Positions 1 to 13,432 of a stretch of DNA of 64,000 bases are shown piece after piece (the first letter of the stretch is position 1; each line of letters starts with the position of its first letter). The notes beneath the pieces were generated by a model. The model was not told the origin of the DNA. It searched no databases and saw nothing but the letters and a program-made list of their open reading frames with translations. Source of the stretch: Rhexocercosporidium sp. MPI-PUGE-AT-0058 (taxonomy: Eukaryota > Ascomycota > Leotiomycetes > Helotiales); NCBI GenBank assembly GCA_020746875.1, contig JAGTJL010000002.1, positions 682,001 to 746,000 on the forward strand. The letters run 5' to 3'. A program made the position numbers and the translations under genes.

Positions 1-3000
1 TAAGTCGTAATATAATAAAAAAATACTCGAATAATTACTATTTATTAAATTAAATTTTTAAGCTACTTTTTCTATATATATATTATAAATAAACGTAATT
101 ATCTTTATATATTTATTATATATAATTCGCACTCTTAAGAATTATTTTATATTTTTTATTATAATAAGTTCGTAAGCGTTATTTAAACTATTAATAATTT
201 TAATTATTATAAAAAGATTTAAGTTATAATATAATACTTATATATTATTTACGTAAAAAGCTATAAATACTATTCGCTTATTATTCGTAAAGATATAAGG
301 CTCTTTTATAAATAATACAAGATTAAAGCTTTTAAGTATAATTAAAAAGTTGTTATATTATAAAGCTAAAGAGTCGCGAAAGTTATATAAAACTTTATTA
401 ATCTTTATAATTATGCCGAACTATTTAAAACCGTTAAGGAAATAATAATAAATAAGTATACTTTATTTATTTTATTTTATATTAATAAACGCATTTATAA
501 CGTCGTATTATTTAAATTTTAAGTTAAATTATATTATTATAGTTATTACGACGCGAAAAGATTTTATTATTAATATAAAAGTGTCGTACAGAAGTGAAGC
601 AGGCTTTTAATAGTTCAAGAGTTCTACGATTAATATAAAAAATAAGGATTTAAAAGATTTATTAAAATAAGCGTTACCTTTTATAAAAGAAGATTATAAC
701 CCGAGTATATATACACGTAAGTACTTACGAGAGCATATATATAACTAGTAAACTGCGCTAAGGCGCGATATACTCTTATAATAAAGCTCCGTTATATAAA
801 TAAGCCTTATTATTTAAAAGCGTATAAGCAATCGAAAGATATAATACAAGCTCCCCGAGTATATATATTAGTTCTTAATAAAAGTATAACGCCGAGCAGT
901 AAATTAATACTCTTAAGATATTATAATAAATGAAAATATTAATACGCGCTTTAAAAATATAATATACGAGGACTTTATATAATAATATAAGCAGTCTATT
1001 AAGCAATTAATATTAATAATAAATAAGAATATAAATACGCATTTAAATTATATATAATTAAATAAATAAGATCTAAAAATACAATTAAATTATAATAATT
1101 AAATAAATAAAATCTTAATTATTATATTTAACGCGTGTAAATCGCAGGTTTTAAAAGTAAAACTAAAATAAAGTTCGGTTTATAACTAAGATCTCGTGCC
1201 GTCCTATCTAATTATTAAGTTATTAAGCTATAATTAATAAATTTAATCTTTTTAAAGTAATTACTATATATAGCAAGAAGCCGCAACGGTATGTGCCAGC
1301 CTCTTATTAACTCATATAATACGTCGCCTCCCGGATTAATAAGTTTATTATTAATTTAAGCGTCTCGTACCGCAATAACGCGATCACAATCACTCTTAGA
1401 AATATATATATATTAACCTTCGTATTACTATAATCAATCTTTACTTAATATTAACGCACTTTATACTCGCGTGCTTACTTACTTATTTATTTATTTTTTT
1501 TATTTTTTAATCTTTTACCTCTTTTAATAAATTCTCCTTAATTATTAACTATATTTCTTAAAGCTTTTAAAGCAGCGACTGCGCGCATTAATAATTAAAT
1601 CGCAGCTCGCTAAGTAAGTTCTTTTTTAATTTAATTTCTTAATTTCATTTTTAAGTAACTTTAGCACCGTTAAATTAATCGCTAATAATTATATTATAAG
1701 ATTTTAAAAATAAGTTCGATGACTAAGAAGTATTTAGTAATAAGCTTATTAATAAGCTTCTTAATGATTTTCCTTTTATTTATTCAATCGTTAAAATAAA
1801 TCCTGAAGATAATTAATAGTATTTTTTTTCGCGCGAAAATGAAATTACACTTATTAATAACTTTAATAATAAGCTAATTCTCTTTTAATCTTCTCGTGCT
1901 AAGCTAAGCTCGCTATTTAAGAAGACTCTTACGCGTTCTTTTAATATTTTATTATTATTAGTTATATTAAGCAAAAACGTTATTATATTAAATAAAAATA
2001 ACTTTTAATATACTTTTTTTACTTCGCGCGTTTCGCGTCTTAGTTCGACTCCTTCTCTTGCCCTTCTTCCTGCTTTTAAGACTCGCACTCGTTCTTTATC
2101 AACTTTAAAGAAGCGCAAATCGTCTCGTATTCTATTTAAGCTTCGCTTTTTTATTAAGCGCGCTCGAGGTATATATATACTATTTCAAAGCTTACTTCTT
2201 ATTAATAACTTATTTCATTTATATTAATTAAGATTTAAAAAAGAAGTTTGCGGATCCTTATCTGCCTTATATTCGCGCTACTGTTCGTAGCCGTGATAAT
2301 CGTAAATATTACTTCGTTAATACTCTCGCTACTAGAAGTCGATATTATAATTATATCTCCGATCATAAGTGCGATTCCGTTACGAGAGATATACTTAAAT
2401 ATAATAAAAGATTAATTATAATTATAAACTCTAATAATAAAAAGATATAATAATTATATTATAATTAATTAAGCATTTCATTAATTAATTCACAAAGTAT
2501 TAAAAAATATAAAACTACCTTAAAAGCTTTAATAAAAGACTTAATAAGTAATAATAAGTTTAATAAAAATAAAGAATTAGATCTTTCGGTGCGCTTTTAA
2601 AAACTAAGTTTAAAGCGTAATAAGAAAAATAATTTTAATAATAATACTAATATTAATGCGGGATCTTTAGCGGAGTTTAATAATCTTATATAAAGTTTAG
2701 AGAAGTTCGCGAAAGTCTTAAAGATAATAATTACTTATTAATTTAAGCTTAAGTAGATTTTTTGCGCTTTTAATAGATTATTTATAAGCTTAAACTAAAT
2801 TTAAACGGATTTTATTTAAGCTCGGGCCGGATTTAAATAATCTTTACTTAAACTTAAGCTGGATTTAAGTAAACTTTACTTAAGCTCGGGCTGGATTTCG
2901 CGTTTACGTTTAACGTTTTTAAAACGTAAATATTTAAAATATTAAATTAAAAAAGTTTTATAAATAAAAGATTATATAAAGATATTCTTAATATACTTTT

Positions 3001-5470
3001 AATAAATATATTTAAAGCTTCTTAACTTAAGATCGGTAATTATTAAAATTTAAAAGTACTTTAAAAAGCTCGAATTTCTGGCGAGATAAATTCTTCGTAA
3101 GCTTATTAACAGGTATATTAGCAATTAAAAGATATATTACTTTAAATAATCTATAAATATATTCTTACTTAAATTATATGTTTTAAATATTTATATAACG
3201 AAGCTTAATAGTAATCTTCTCAGTATTATTTATAATTAATCTAATCGTTTATTAATTATTATAAAAGATCTCTTAAGTCTTATTAATATTAAGAGTTAAG
3301 TTCCGAAAGAATCGTTAAAAAGTTATAGCTTTTTTTCCGGTATGCTTTAATCTTAGTAATTTCGCTTTAATATTAGTAATTCTACTTTAGTAATCGACGT
3401 AGTAATCGTAGATTGCTTTAATACTTTTTAAATTACTGGCCCGCCGAATAATAAGATTATATAACTTTAAGATAACTTCTGAGTTTCGACGTTATTTACA
3501 AAAGATATATTTAAAGTAATATAAAGCGCTCTTTCTTAATTACTTTCGTATATAATACTTAAAAAGCGCGTATTAAACAAATAGTAAATAAATTAATATA
3601 TAATTATAAAATACTTTAAATTAAGATTTATCGCGAATTATAAAAGCTAAGCGATCGTAAAAGCTACGTTTAGTTTTATAACGATCGTTATATATAATAC
3701 CGACTTAACTCTTTTTTAATAAGCTTTAATAAGTTTTTTTAAAGCTTATCCCTTATACTTAACAAAATCGATTTGAAGGAGCGGTATCGTAAGACACTTT
3801 TTATTAACTTACTTAAACTTTCGAGTAATCTTTTTAATATATTAATTATAAACTAAGGAAATAGTCTTACGCTTTTTGTCGCGTATTATTTTAATCCTTA
3901 AGAATTATTTAATATCTTTAAGATTATATATATTATACGCTTAATTTAATCGCTTAATAAAATCCTATCCGAGCTTTAAATTATCTCGGTAATAGAGCAC
4001 TTAAATGTTATTTACGTAAAAGAGAATAAAAATCTTATAAATAAGGTTTATAAATATATACGGTTCCTTCAAGTATAAAATCAGCTTTAAATTTATTAAC
4101 GTTTTATTAATATACTTATATTATAAGTACGGAAAGTCACGTATTCCGTAAAGAGCGCGATTAACTCGTAGTATATATTTAAGCTTATTAAAACCTAAAG
4201 GGAATTTATAATATACGGTTTCGCCGTCTATATCCCGAAGAGCGTTAATAAACGTATTAATTACGTCGAAGCACTTGACTTCCAAGTTAAAATAAGCTGC
4301 GAGCGCTATAATAATTCAGAAGGATTTAATTAAGAGCGTATTAGCGTATATAAAGACAATCGTTAATTCATTTTAAAGATTACTTTATATAATAATTCGG
4401 GATTTATATTTTAAAATATATTCTTTTAAATCTAACTTATATTTAAAAACTTATATAAGCGGAATAAGTATTAATATAATACTTAAATTAAATACTTTTA
4501 AAGTTTAATAACTTTGTTTATTTATTATTTTTATTTTTAAGCTCGTATCTTTTTTAAATTATTCTTTTATTAAGTAATTCTTAAGATTACTTTATTATTT
4601 TAATTTAAATAAAAGATCTTAGATTTTAATTTTTAAAAGTAAGATCTTCTTTTTTAATAATTAGCGGCTCGTTTATATTACTACTATAATTATATAATAT
4701 ATAATTTTCATTAAATCTCGAAGATCATTTTATTCTTTTAATAATATATATTAATTAAATATAAGCTCTTAAAGTATTTAATCGACTTCGAACCGAAGAT
4801 TATTATATTAGTCGAGGATTTAATTACCCCCGAGATTAAGCTTACTCCCGAGCTTAAGGTTGCTTTTATTAAAGCGTATTTATTTAAGGAAAATTATAAA
4901 TATTATAAATATTTTATTATTTTAATCTTTTTATAATCTTCCTCTTTTTCTTTTATTTTTAATTAGCTTTTTTACTTTTACCGAGCTTTTAATAAATATA
5001 TTTAATTTTAATTAAGCTTCTTTTACTATAATTTAAAAGCGTATTACTTTCGCTTGTTTTACTTTTATCGTCCGAGTACTTTATATTTTAGTTTAAGAAT
5101 ACGGTATTAAAATTATTATTAAAGACTCTTCTTATAATCGAGGTCTCGACGGTATTTAAATCTCGATACGTAATAATCGAGACGGATCCCGCGCTTAATT
5201 CTGTAATACGTTCGAATCTCGATTAATAAGTTATATATTCTTACGCGAGTCGAATACTTTTAAATTATATTTTATATTTAAAGTAGACTCTTAGTTTAAC
5301 GTATTCTTTTTTAATTCCTTACTTTATTTAAGAGAGCTCTTTAGAGTAAGAATATATTCCGAAGTTAAAAGTCTATTTATTATACTCGGGCTATTAATAT
5401 ACTCTTTCACCTCCGAGTTCTGACTTTTAAAGCTTTTAATTAATTTTTAAATTCGTTTAATATATAATCT
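1..5470. repeat. AT-rich, RIP-degraded repeat block, no genes
   Basis: This 5.5 kb stretch is extremely A+T rich and contains no credible coding frame in either strand. TpA is abundant while CpA and TpG are almost absent over long runs (for example 1-60 and 181-240). The remaining C and G sit mainly in CpG or CpT. This is the dinucleotide signature of repeat-induced point mutation of former transposons. I could not recognise an element type; reading frames are destroyed. It ends abruptly near 5470, where base composition jumps to GC-rich. Confidence 0.85.
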
Positions 5471-6139
5471 AGGCTGTGGTGTTGGCCCCCTTGGGTTTAG
5501 CGACCGCCGCATGCGGCAAGGCGCGGGCACGGGCCCGGTGCCGCTTTCGCGAGGTATAAGAACCCTCGCCCATCCCCCTCCTCGACCTTCATCCTCTTTC
5601 ACCTCCTCTCCCAACGAGCCCACGCCGCCCCCTTAGGCTGCTCCTCCTCGCATCATGCGTCGTCGACGACCCCTTTCGCTTGGACCCGCTCTCGTGCACC
5701 GGCAACGCCGCAGCCGCAGTTGAAGCTGAGACCGAGATTCCTGGCAGCGCGAGCGGTTGGGAAGCTGCCACCTCTCGATCTACCACTCTGGCCTCGATCT
5801 CCCTTCGACATTGGCGGCCACTCTTTCCCCGAGCCGTGTCGCATTGGCTGAGATACGAGAAGAGGAGTCGAATGCCTGCCCCTAGGCACCCTCGTCGTTG
5901 CACCATTGCAGGCTCTGCCTAGTCAGTACTCCACGCATTACGACCTCACCAATGCAAAAAATGCCTCACGATAACGCGGCCACCCTTCTGCCTAGCTGAA
6001 TCCTCGAATCAGTTACGTACCAGCAACAGCGGTGACAAGGTGCTCGTGGTAAGCTCCTTCCCGCAATGGATGCATTGACAGCAAGTGTGCTCTGGATCTG
6101 GGGCTGACTTGCCAGGGAAGGGCCGATTCCTGCGTACGT
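5471..6139. other. GC-rich gene-free spacer beside the AT block
   Basis: This stretch is strongly GC-rich directly after the AT-rich block. A TATA-like TATAAG near 5557 is followed by a pyrimidine-rich leader, which resembles a fungal promoter. The open frames after it (such as an 80-codon frame at 5680) show no recognisable domain and overlap equal-length frames on the other strand. I do not call a gene; it may be the unmutated edge of a truncated element or gene. Confidence 0.4.
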
Positions 6140-7060
6140 GGAAGTGGGGGAATGGTTGGAGCTTCTACAACCTCCCGCTCCTCCTTGCCGAATACGGAGG
6201 CCCCTCTACTCTGAGCACCGTCACTCGGCCACGTTCCCCATGCATCAACTGCGATTTGTCCTGGCCACGAGGAGCTGATACTGGTTTGAGGAGGTTGGGA
6301 AGCATCCGGTGACATGAGAAGGGCTGGGCAGAGCGGTGGGAATTGCAGATCGCAGCAGAATTCCTCGATCGACGCTGAAGCTACCGGACAAACGGAAAGC
6401 ATATGGAGGCAATCGTAGGGGGGCCAGACTCTCTGACCTCGGATGCTGCAAAATCCGGGTCTTGGGCGCCTGCGAAGATTTCTTGGCTGTGTCCCGAGCT
6501 GCAGGAGGGCTCCTGGCAGCACGCTGGTACTGACGACTCTATTGGAGGAACGAGGGCAGGACGGAGCCAGAAATGGTCACAGGGGAACGCTGTGGTGGCT
6601 AGCAAAGACGGCTGAGTTCAGCTTTTCATGGAAGGACGGGTTGAGTGGAAATGGCGAGCACTGCCTAGTCGAGGAGCATGTCTTATCCTTTCGTGTAGGG
6701 ATCGCAAGTTCCTGGATGTAAGGGGGAGGATGAAATGAGAGCCACGGGGCTTTTGTCATGCAATGTGCATTTCCCCTGGTTTTGCTAAGATAGGCAACGA
6801 CGGCATGACAACTGTGAGCGGCAGATAGGAAACCAGGGCCGGATAATGGGCGGCCATATAAATCTTCGGTATTTCCCACTTTGAAGTTGTAGTTCAGTCC
6901 AAGAAATCATCAAGTTTCCAACTCGAGGCCAATTCCAATTATCTTCATCACATATTTTCTGAGAGCCTTCACCATGGCCACCGTCGACTTGTTTTGGCAG
7001 AAGCCAGAAAAATTACAACACAACCAGTACGCAATCCCACGCGAACATTGCAGGGCTTCT
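6140..7060 (+). repeat. Copy A of an inverted segmental duplication (promoter plus 5' end of the Myb-like gene)
   Basis: This segment matches, in reverse orientation, 22690-23620. The match covers about 830 bp of upstream sequence, the TATA region, the leader and the first codons of the downstream gene. It fades out shortly after codon 20. Copy A is followed by the intact gene and so is probably the source copy. Confidence 0.8.
6857..6863 (+). promoter_or_regulatory. TATA box of the Myb-like gene
   Basis: TATAAAT lies 111 bp before the ATG. The same motif in the same context is preserved in the inverted copy near 22911, so it was carried along with the duplicated promoter. Confidence 0.6.
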
Positions 7061-8856
7061 TCTACAACCACATCTCGAAACCAGCCTGTTGCAGCAATTC
7101 AGCAACGAGGGCGTGACTTTGAAGCCCAGCCCGAAGATGAAGAAGTCGAAGGTACGATCGCAGAGAATCTTTGGAAGGGACCTTGGCTAATCTGCTGTGA
7201 GAACCCGCAGGCCGCATTCACGACCCCACCAACTATGGCGATGATGCAGACGATACCTTCCCATCGATCAAAAAGCTCCTGGATCCGCTTTTGCGGAAGA
7301 AGATCGCGGCAACAGGATGCCAGGGCACTCGAGGTATGCGCGTCGGCTCTTTATTACTATAACAAGCAGAATTCTGACAACTTCCAGACAGGCCGGTGAT
7401 TCTTGAGGAGGACGAGGGCGATACTCTTAACTATACAGCCGACTCCGAAACTACTTCTACCTCCGCTAACACTGGCCTTATTCCCGCTTTTAAGCGGAGC
7501 CAGCGCGCTAATCCGTCCAACCGAGAACCATGGTGGGATGTCGAGGAAGGCTGCTTCGTTTACGAGGACCTGGATCCACTTCCTTCGTTAGATTATGAGG
7601 GTTTGGCATCTACGCCCGCCTATGGCCAGCCTCCCTCTCGCCGCCACTCGCCTAGGGTATCCCAGGACCAGACCAAGCCATATGGCGACAATAGAACCAC
7701 GCGAAGTGCATCGGGAGAGTCAGCGGCCCTGTCTCTAATTATTACATTGGACCAGGACGGTGGAGGGGAGAGTGAAGAAAATGTCTCAGATCTCGAAAGA
7801 GACATGCAACTGGCTTTCGAAGAGCAAGAGGAGTTATTGGCTACCTCTCTTAGCTCCCCAGGTCGTCGCTCATTTGAATCATCGCATCCTCCGATTAATC
7901 AGGATTATGACCGAAGCTGGTCAGAAGAGCTCCGGTCCAGCTCACGGCTCTGCAGTCAAGAGAAGGAGAAGGAAGGCCCGCGCGAGCGCGAGCAAGTACA
8001 AGAGGAGATGGCAGCAGATGAGATAAGGCACAAGGTACTGGAGCAGGAACTGGAGGAGGCCGACGACGATGATAATAGTGGGAAGCGCGAGCAGCGGGGA
8101 GAGAAGCGGCAGCACCAGGACGGAGGAATCAAAACTGGCATCCACCATTCCGAGAGCAGCGGCCATGGTCATGACACAAACGACGATGATGACGAGGGAG
8201 ACGAGAACCCACGAACTACGAAGCAACGGAGACTATTCCCAGCGTCGCCTGATATGCCTCCAACGCCACCCCTTGAACAGAGCTCACCAATGCCGTGCCT
8301 GGCACGGCCTCACAACGTGAAGCCATCCTCAACCACACAACTTGAGATCGGCAATGCGCAGTCCCAGACTAATCTGGCTCACCCGCCCACGTCCGTAAAT
8401 GACGACTGCCACTACACTGCACCAAGCTCTCGCAGTCCCTCAGATACGGAGGAGTCGGCATCAGCCGCGGAGTTTCAGGAATGGCCCTTCCAAGGTTTCC
8501 TAAAGCGCGTTACGATTGGCAATCAGATCACATACAATCTCGAGTTTTCGTTGTCACATGTCCCTGAGCACTTGAGCCTCTCACTTCATTCAGAAGTTCT
8601 AAGTACTAGCTCTAGGGAGTCGTCAGTGGAGGCTGCAGTCTCTCGCCGAGCTATCCCTTCACGCAAGCCGGGCAAGGAACTGACTAAGAAACAAGAGAGC
8701 CTGTTGGCTAAGATGGTCCACGATGACAAGACCTGGGCAGAGATAGGACAGCATTTCCCAAGCCACACACTGCAGTCACTGAAGGAGAACTTCAAGAAGC
8801 AAGGGGGGAAGCCTCGGAAGCGGGGTCGGAAGGCCGGGGTTAAGGTCCGTGTTTGA
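6974..8856 (+). CDS. Acidic nuclear-type protein with C-terminal Myb/SANT-like domain
   Basis: Three exons (6974-7151, 7211-7333, 7388-8856) join in consistent phase to give 589 residues. Both introns are 54-59 bp with GT..AG ends and CTAAT or CTGAC branch sites. Most of the protein is disordered and rich in Ser, Glu and Asp, with acidic and Arg/Glu stretches around residues 190-290. The last 65 residues carry the readable domain: a Lys-rich lead, KKQESLLAKMVHDDKTWAEI, then a helix ending in a basic GRKAG tail. This resembles the single Myb/SANT-like helix-turn-helix found in many fungal nuclear proteins. DNA binding is inferred from that domain only; the target is unknown. A TATA box lies 111 bp upstream, and the promoter plus 5' end exist as a second, decayed inverted copy 15.7 kb away. 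Confidence 0.75.
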
Positions 8857-10098
8857 GGATACAAGCTCTCCTAAAGGTAGCCGACGCATAGGATGTAAGA
8901 GGCTTAATATTTTCCTTTCCCAACCCTAAGTTTGCTAGCTTCTACACCCAAATGAAGGTTCCTGCTCTCTAATCCTGCGCCTTCCATCTTCCATATGTAT
9001 CTTCTGTGCCAGCTCAATCTAAATATCAGATGCGGGCGACTGCTGCCTGGCCAACTCGTTGTGCTTCCAGATCACACCATGATGATTAGTAGATACTATG
9101 TCGCAGCCTTTGCTGGGCAATCGCCAGTCAGGGTCATGGAAGCGCTTGCAATAATTGTCTTCGGGTGAAGCTACGAGCAGCTGACTCGATCTCCAGAGCT
9201 TGGATGATGTCGAGTACCAAGTTCTTGATTGCTATGTACGTGCACAGGAAATATAGCTAGAATTGCAAAGAAAGGCAATGGTTAAAAGCTGGCCATGGTG
9301 ACATCAAACTGATAATTTGGTGGTGTCTGAACACGGGAATTTAGAACCTGGCAGGCAGATTAGCGGGAACGGAAGAATGGATGGCCGAGTCACATGCGCA
9401 GCCCGTCGCTTTGAGAGAACCAGCCATATTTGCAATCAATAAACTTCCCCGAATGGCTATATGCCCAGTTGTATATTCTAACAAGTGCGGTTTTACGTGG
9501 GAGGGTTGGTTGATGATGGCGGGGTATCTTGCTTCGAGAAAGCCACTGAATTCAAAAGCCCGTGCATGTGATTCGGCTACACGTTCTTCCGCTTCCGCTG
9601 GCCAAACTGGTCCCTAGCAGTAGCTCAACCTGTGTGTCTAGTTGACTCCCGACATCTGCCAGGATGAATGTCTGAAGTGGACCTTATCTCTGCCTGCCGG
9701 TCCGGATTATCTTTCTCCTCCACAATCTTTGTGGCGGAAGGTTATTATCCAGTTACTTCATATCGCGGGAAAGTGAGCCATGGCGGCTTGACAATTCTGC
9801 CACAGGGGTAGACAAGGAAAGCGAAGAGGAAGGAAGTGAAGCCAAAGAAGACGATGAATTCTTATAGGCCTGGAAAATAGTCAGATCGTGCAATATCATT
9901 AAGAATCCTCCTTATACCCAGATTGTGCCTGTAGGCCCCCCACAAGTGTGACTGATCGAGAGATTCCGGCTTGCGACCTTGTGCCTTCCTATAAGCAGCA
10001 CTCAACATTGTGATCTTGACCCGGACTGAGAAAGGCCAGTAAAATGTACTCAGTGTAATTCATGAAATATATCTACAACAGGAAAGGTAGAACGCTAT
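8857..10098. other. Intergenic, nothing recognised
   Basis: The stretch has ordinary base composition. A 78-codon frame at 9381-9617 (+) and frames opposite it lack recognisable domains or splice context. It contains the 3' regions of two convergent genes. I see no supported feature. Confidence 0.5.
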
Positions 10099-11010
10099 TT
10101 AGGTACATGTGCCAAAGATAGGTTGGCATAAATTAGAAAGAGCACAAAAGGCAGCAGTGCTTCCACAGTTCCCTTTCACTGAGCAGCAGCTCCCAGAACT
10201 GCTACCAATACACGATGCGTTTGAAGCTGAAGCTGCTCCGCACTTTCCGTTAGTGCTCGTAGGGTGACAAGTGCCAAAGGTAGGTTGGCATTGATTAGTA
10301 ACAGCACAAAAGGCAGCAGTACTCCCACAATTTCCCTTCACCGAGCAACAGTTTCCAAAAGTGCTGTCAGTACAAGAAGCTTTCGAAGCCGACGCCGAGC
10401 CACACTTTCCGTCGACACTGATAGGAGAACATGTGCCGAAACCAGATTGGCATGCATTGTCGATAGCACAAAACGCCGCCGTACTTCCGCAGTTTCCCTT
10501 TACAGAACAGCAGTTGCCGAACGTACTGCCAATGCAAGATGCATTCGTGGTTGATGCCGAGCCACACTTGCCATCCGTACTGGTAGGTGTACACTTTCCA
10601 AACAAAGGCTGACATGCATTGGCGACGGCGCAAAAATCAGCTGAATCACCACAATTTCCCTTTGTAGAACAGCACTGGCCAAATGTACTGCCAGCACAGG
10701 ATGCTTTCGTAGAAGATGCTGAGCCACATTTTCCATCCGTACTCACAGGAGTACAGGAACCGAATTTGGTCTGGCACCCATTCGGTGTACCGCAATAGTC
10801 AAGTGCAGTACCACAATTGCCCCTGACAGAACAGCATTGGCCGAAAGCTTGGGTGCAACTCATAGTTAGCATTGCTATTTTAAGTCTGGTGTTCAGAGAG
10901 CCCATCCAGGAGGCGAGAATATCCCTTAGAACATGGGGAGGATACATGATCATGGAGAGAAGATCTTAAGTCTCCCGAAACTGGAGCGAAGGAAGCCAAT
11001 GAACTCAAAG
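10099..11010 (-). repeat. Tandem repeats of about 147 bp encoding hevein-like units
   Basis: Four to five highly similar units of about 147 bp encode the C-terminal cysteine-rich modules. Neighbouring units near the 3' end are more alike than the first ones, as expected from recent duplication or gene conversion. Confidence 0.75.
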
Positions 11011-12133
11011 CACTTACTGCTACCAGCGCAGGTCGCTCCGATGGTCGATGCTGCACCACATTTCCCATCAGGACTGATCGGAACGGTGACGTCGCATGTA
11101 CCAAAGGCTTTTTGGCAAACGACCGGCGCACAAAATGATGAAGTCCATCCGCATTGCCCGGATGTCGAACAGCAGTTTCCAAAAGCACTGCCAGCACAAG
11201 TCGCCTTTTGCGGAGAGGAGGGACCGCACAATCCATCGAAACTGACAGGGGACGTGGAAGTCGGAGCACTGGTGCTAGATGACCTTGTCGATGAAGATGT
11301 TGTGGAGGTAGAAGTACTGGTACTTGGGATCACCCCTTTGTATACGCTGATACGCCCCGTACCCCCACAGATTTGGGCTGAGTTACCCGCACAAGGCATA
11401 TTGCAATCAGTTGAGTTTGCTAGTTCGTTTCCAACATAATCCCCACACCAGCATTGGGACTTCGCTTCAAGGCCAGCATACATCAAACGACTGGAATAAC
11501 AAGCAGTTTGACATTTCTCGATCGTCATTACGCTGTCACCACCCACGATATTTGTCCGCGTCGACAGAGTTGGTGGTGTAGAGTCCAAATAACATCCAAG
11601 CGGCGTCCACTGTGGTTTTACCGTGCTCGTTGCTGTAGTGGAGGTGGTGCTAGATGTGGTGCTGGTCGTAGATGATTTAATGGTTGAGGTACTTGTTGGC
11701 ATACCATGGACCTCGACACAATAAGAACGCTCTTTCCAGTTCCCGCAGGTGCTGGTAATAGACGGGTTCCAAAGCATCATGTCTGCCATACTGACAAGAA
11801 AGCTGTACCTGATTGCGTCACAGCTGTATCCTTCGTAATTATCGTACCACCAAGTACAATATTTTGTAGTTGTACTGTCCTACAGTCGATAACAATGTCA
11901 GTATACTTTCTACTAGTGGCATTGAAAGAAGCCAGGACATTGGAGGACAGAGAAGCTTTTTGCCCCATTTAATGCAAGTGAGCTCTACACTTCACGATCT
12001 GTCCGTAGGCAGAAGAGCCACGAGATTCTGACGGGATACATATGTATGGCATATTGGGATGTGTACCCCCAGAAACGATCGTAGGAAGTATCCAGAGAAA
12101 GGCACACAACAGGTGCAGCATGGGCGAGATCAT
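10099..12133 (-). CDS. Secreted LysM-like, WSC and six-hevein-repeat carbohydrate-binding protein
   Basis: Three exons (12133-11996, 11879-11018, 10847-10099) give 582 residues. A signal peptide occupies about residues 1-22. A LysM-like (CBM50) module at about 54-100 has the landmarks CTWWYDNYEGYSC and WNPSITSTCGNW. A Ser/Thr linker follows, then a WSC domain at about 140-227 (LGCYLDS, CWCGDYVG, CGGTGRISVY). After a second Ser/Thr linker come six tandem hevein-like chitin-binding units of about 49 residues running to the C-terminus, each with the CGxAS..C..S.FG.CCS..G.CG pattern. The second unit is split by the 170-bp intron; joining at that site restores the repeat exactly. The first splice junction is inferred (donor GTGAAG, phase 0). 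All modules bind chitin or glucan, so a wall-binding or chitin-masking role outside the cell is likely. It lies tail-on to the GH55 gene on the same strand. Confidence 0.8.
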
Positions 12134-13432
12134 CTTTTTCCTGCTAAGTGAATAAAATGATCAAGTGAGGTACAGTGGAGGGAACGTCTTACGACTTGTA
12201 GCAAAACTTTGGTAGGAAAAAGTCAGCGTTTGGCAATGGAGATGGTTGGGGAAGTACAGAATACTGTAAAACTGGAGGATTGTCCGGCTCTCTTGCTCAT
12301 TCGAAAACCATGATAGGAGAGATCTAGATCTATCGCAGGCATAAGTGCATGCCGTCAATCGTACGAGTACGGATATGATTGTTTGTCCTGCATGTTCGCA
12401 TGTCCACATGCAGAAGTTGATCAGTGGTAACGCGGATATACATCTGAATAGAGTCAACAAATTTCCCAGACCCAGACTTTGATATACGAGCTTTCACCGG
12501 GCGCTTAAGGAACGGCCGAACGTACTACTCATCATGGAAGCTTGTGACAAGGGGTAGAATCAAGCTTGCCAATTTTCCAACAAGCAAGTGCTTAAGATGT
12601 CTTGGCTCTCATTTCATTTTGGCTTTATCTTTGCCTTGGCACGTCTGTTTCGATACACCTTCTCCAACGGGCTAGTAGGCCTTTCAAGATTGTCGAAATT
12701 TTCAAAAATGTACCACTGCATACGGAAGACGGCATCCCATCCCGGTACCCGCCACTAATTCTGCATAGCTCAAATCTGCACTCTCGGCCTGGTGAGTAAG
12801 TAAAAGCAGCATTGCTGTCAAATTGTGGCTTGACAATATTTGGTGATGCCCCAGTCTGCCGCAGCTCTGCGGCACAGAGAATAACAACAGTCTTGATTCC
12901 CAAGATTTCTAGGCTCCAGCAGGGCCAAGCCTTTGCTACTGTTTTTCAGTGATTGCAGGTCGCTTTGCCTCCGTAAGATGTACCGGATTTCCGTTTTGGT
13001 TCGCCTGGCGGTGGAAAAACACGAAAGCTCCGTTAAGAAGGACTCTGAATATTTTAGTGGCCAGGATAAACCATCAAGGTTCAACTCCAGGGGGAACCCC
13101 AAATCCCATGGCACATCCTCTAAGCTTCTAGACATACCCATGCGGAGGTAGAAAGTCTGAATTTTTCATCCATTTGACAGAGTTGATCGCATACGCATGA
13201 AAAAAATACCAAAATCATCAAGTGAATCCTTATCTGATACAGACTAGGAAAGACCAAGCTATTTGACTCTGTGAAAATGAAGGTCCAACACCACTTGACT
13301 CATCCGTGCGCTCATTCTGTCGTTGATAATTATATCTACATGATCAATATGCCCCTCATACAGAGCTATGCGTAGAGACATGGTTTGCGAACCGCATCAG
13401 CATAATTTGAAGCCATTTTTCGGTTTCCATGT
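12134..13432. other. Intergenic, nothing firm
   Basis: This lies between two minus-strand genes and carries the promoter of the LysM/WSC gene. A 107-codon minus-strand frame at 12818-13141 and overlapping plus frames have no recognisable domain. I do not call them. Confidence 0.5.

Noticed and set aside
6013..6522. 169-codon minus-strand frame in the duplicated promoter
   Set aside because: Its counterpart in the inverted copy is broken, and similar frames exist on the other strand; the region is better explained as promoter DNA.
9381..9617. 78-codon plus frame
   Set aside because: No domain, no signal, no splice context and an open frame opposite.
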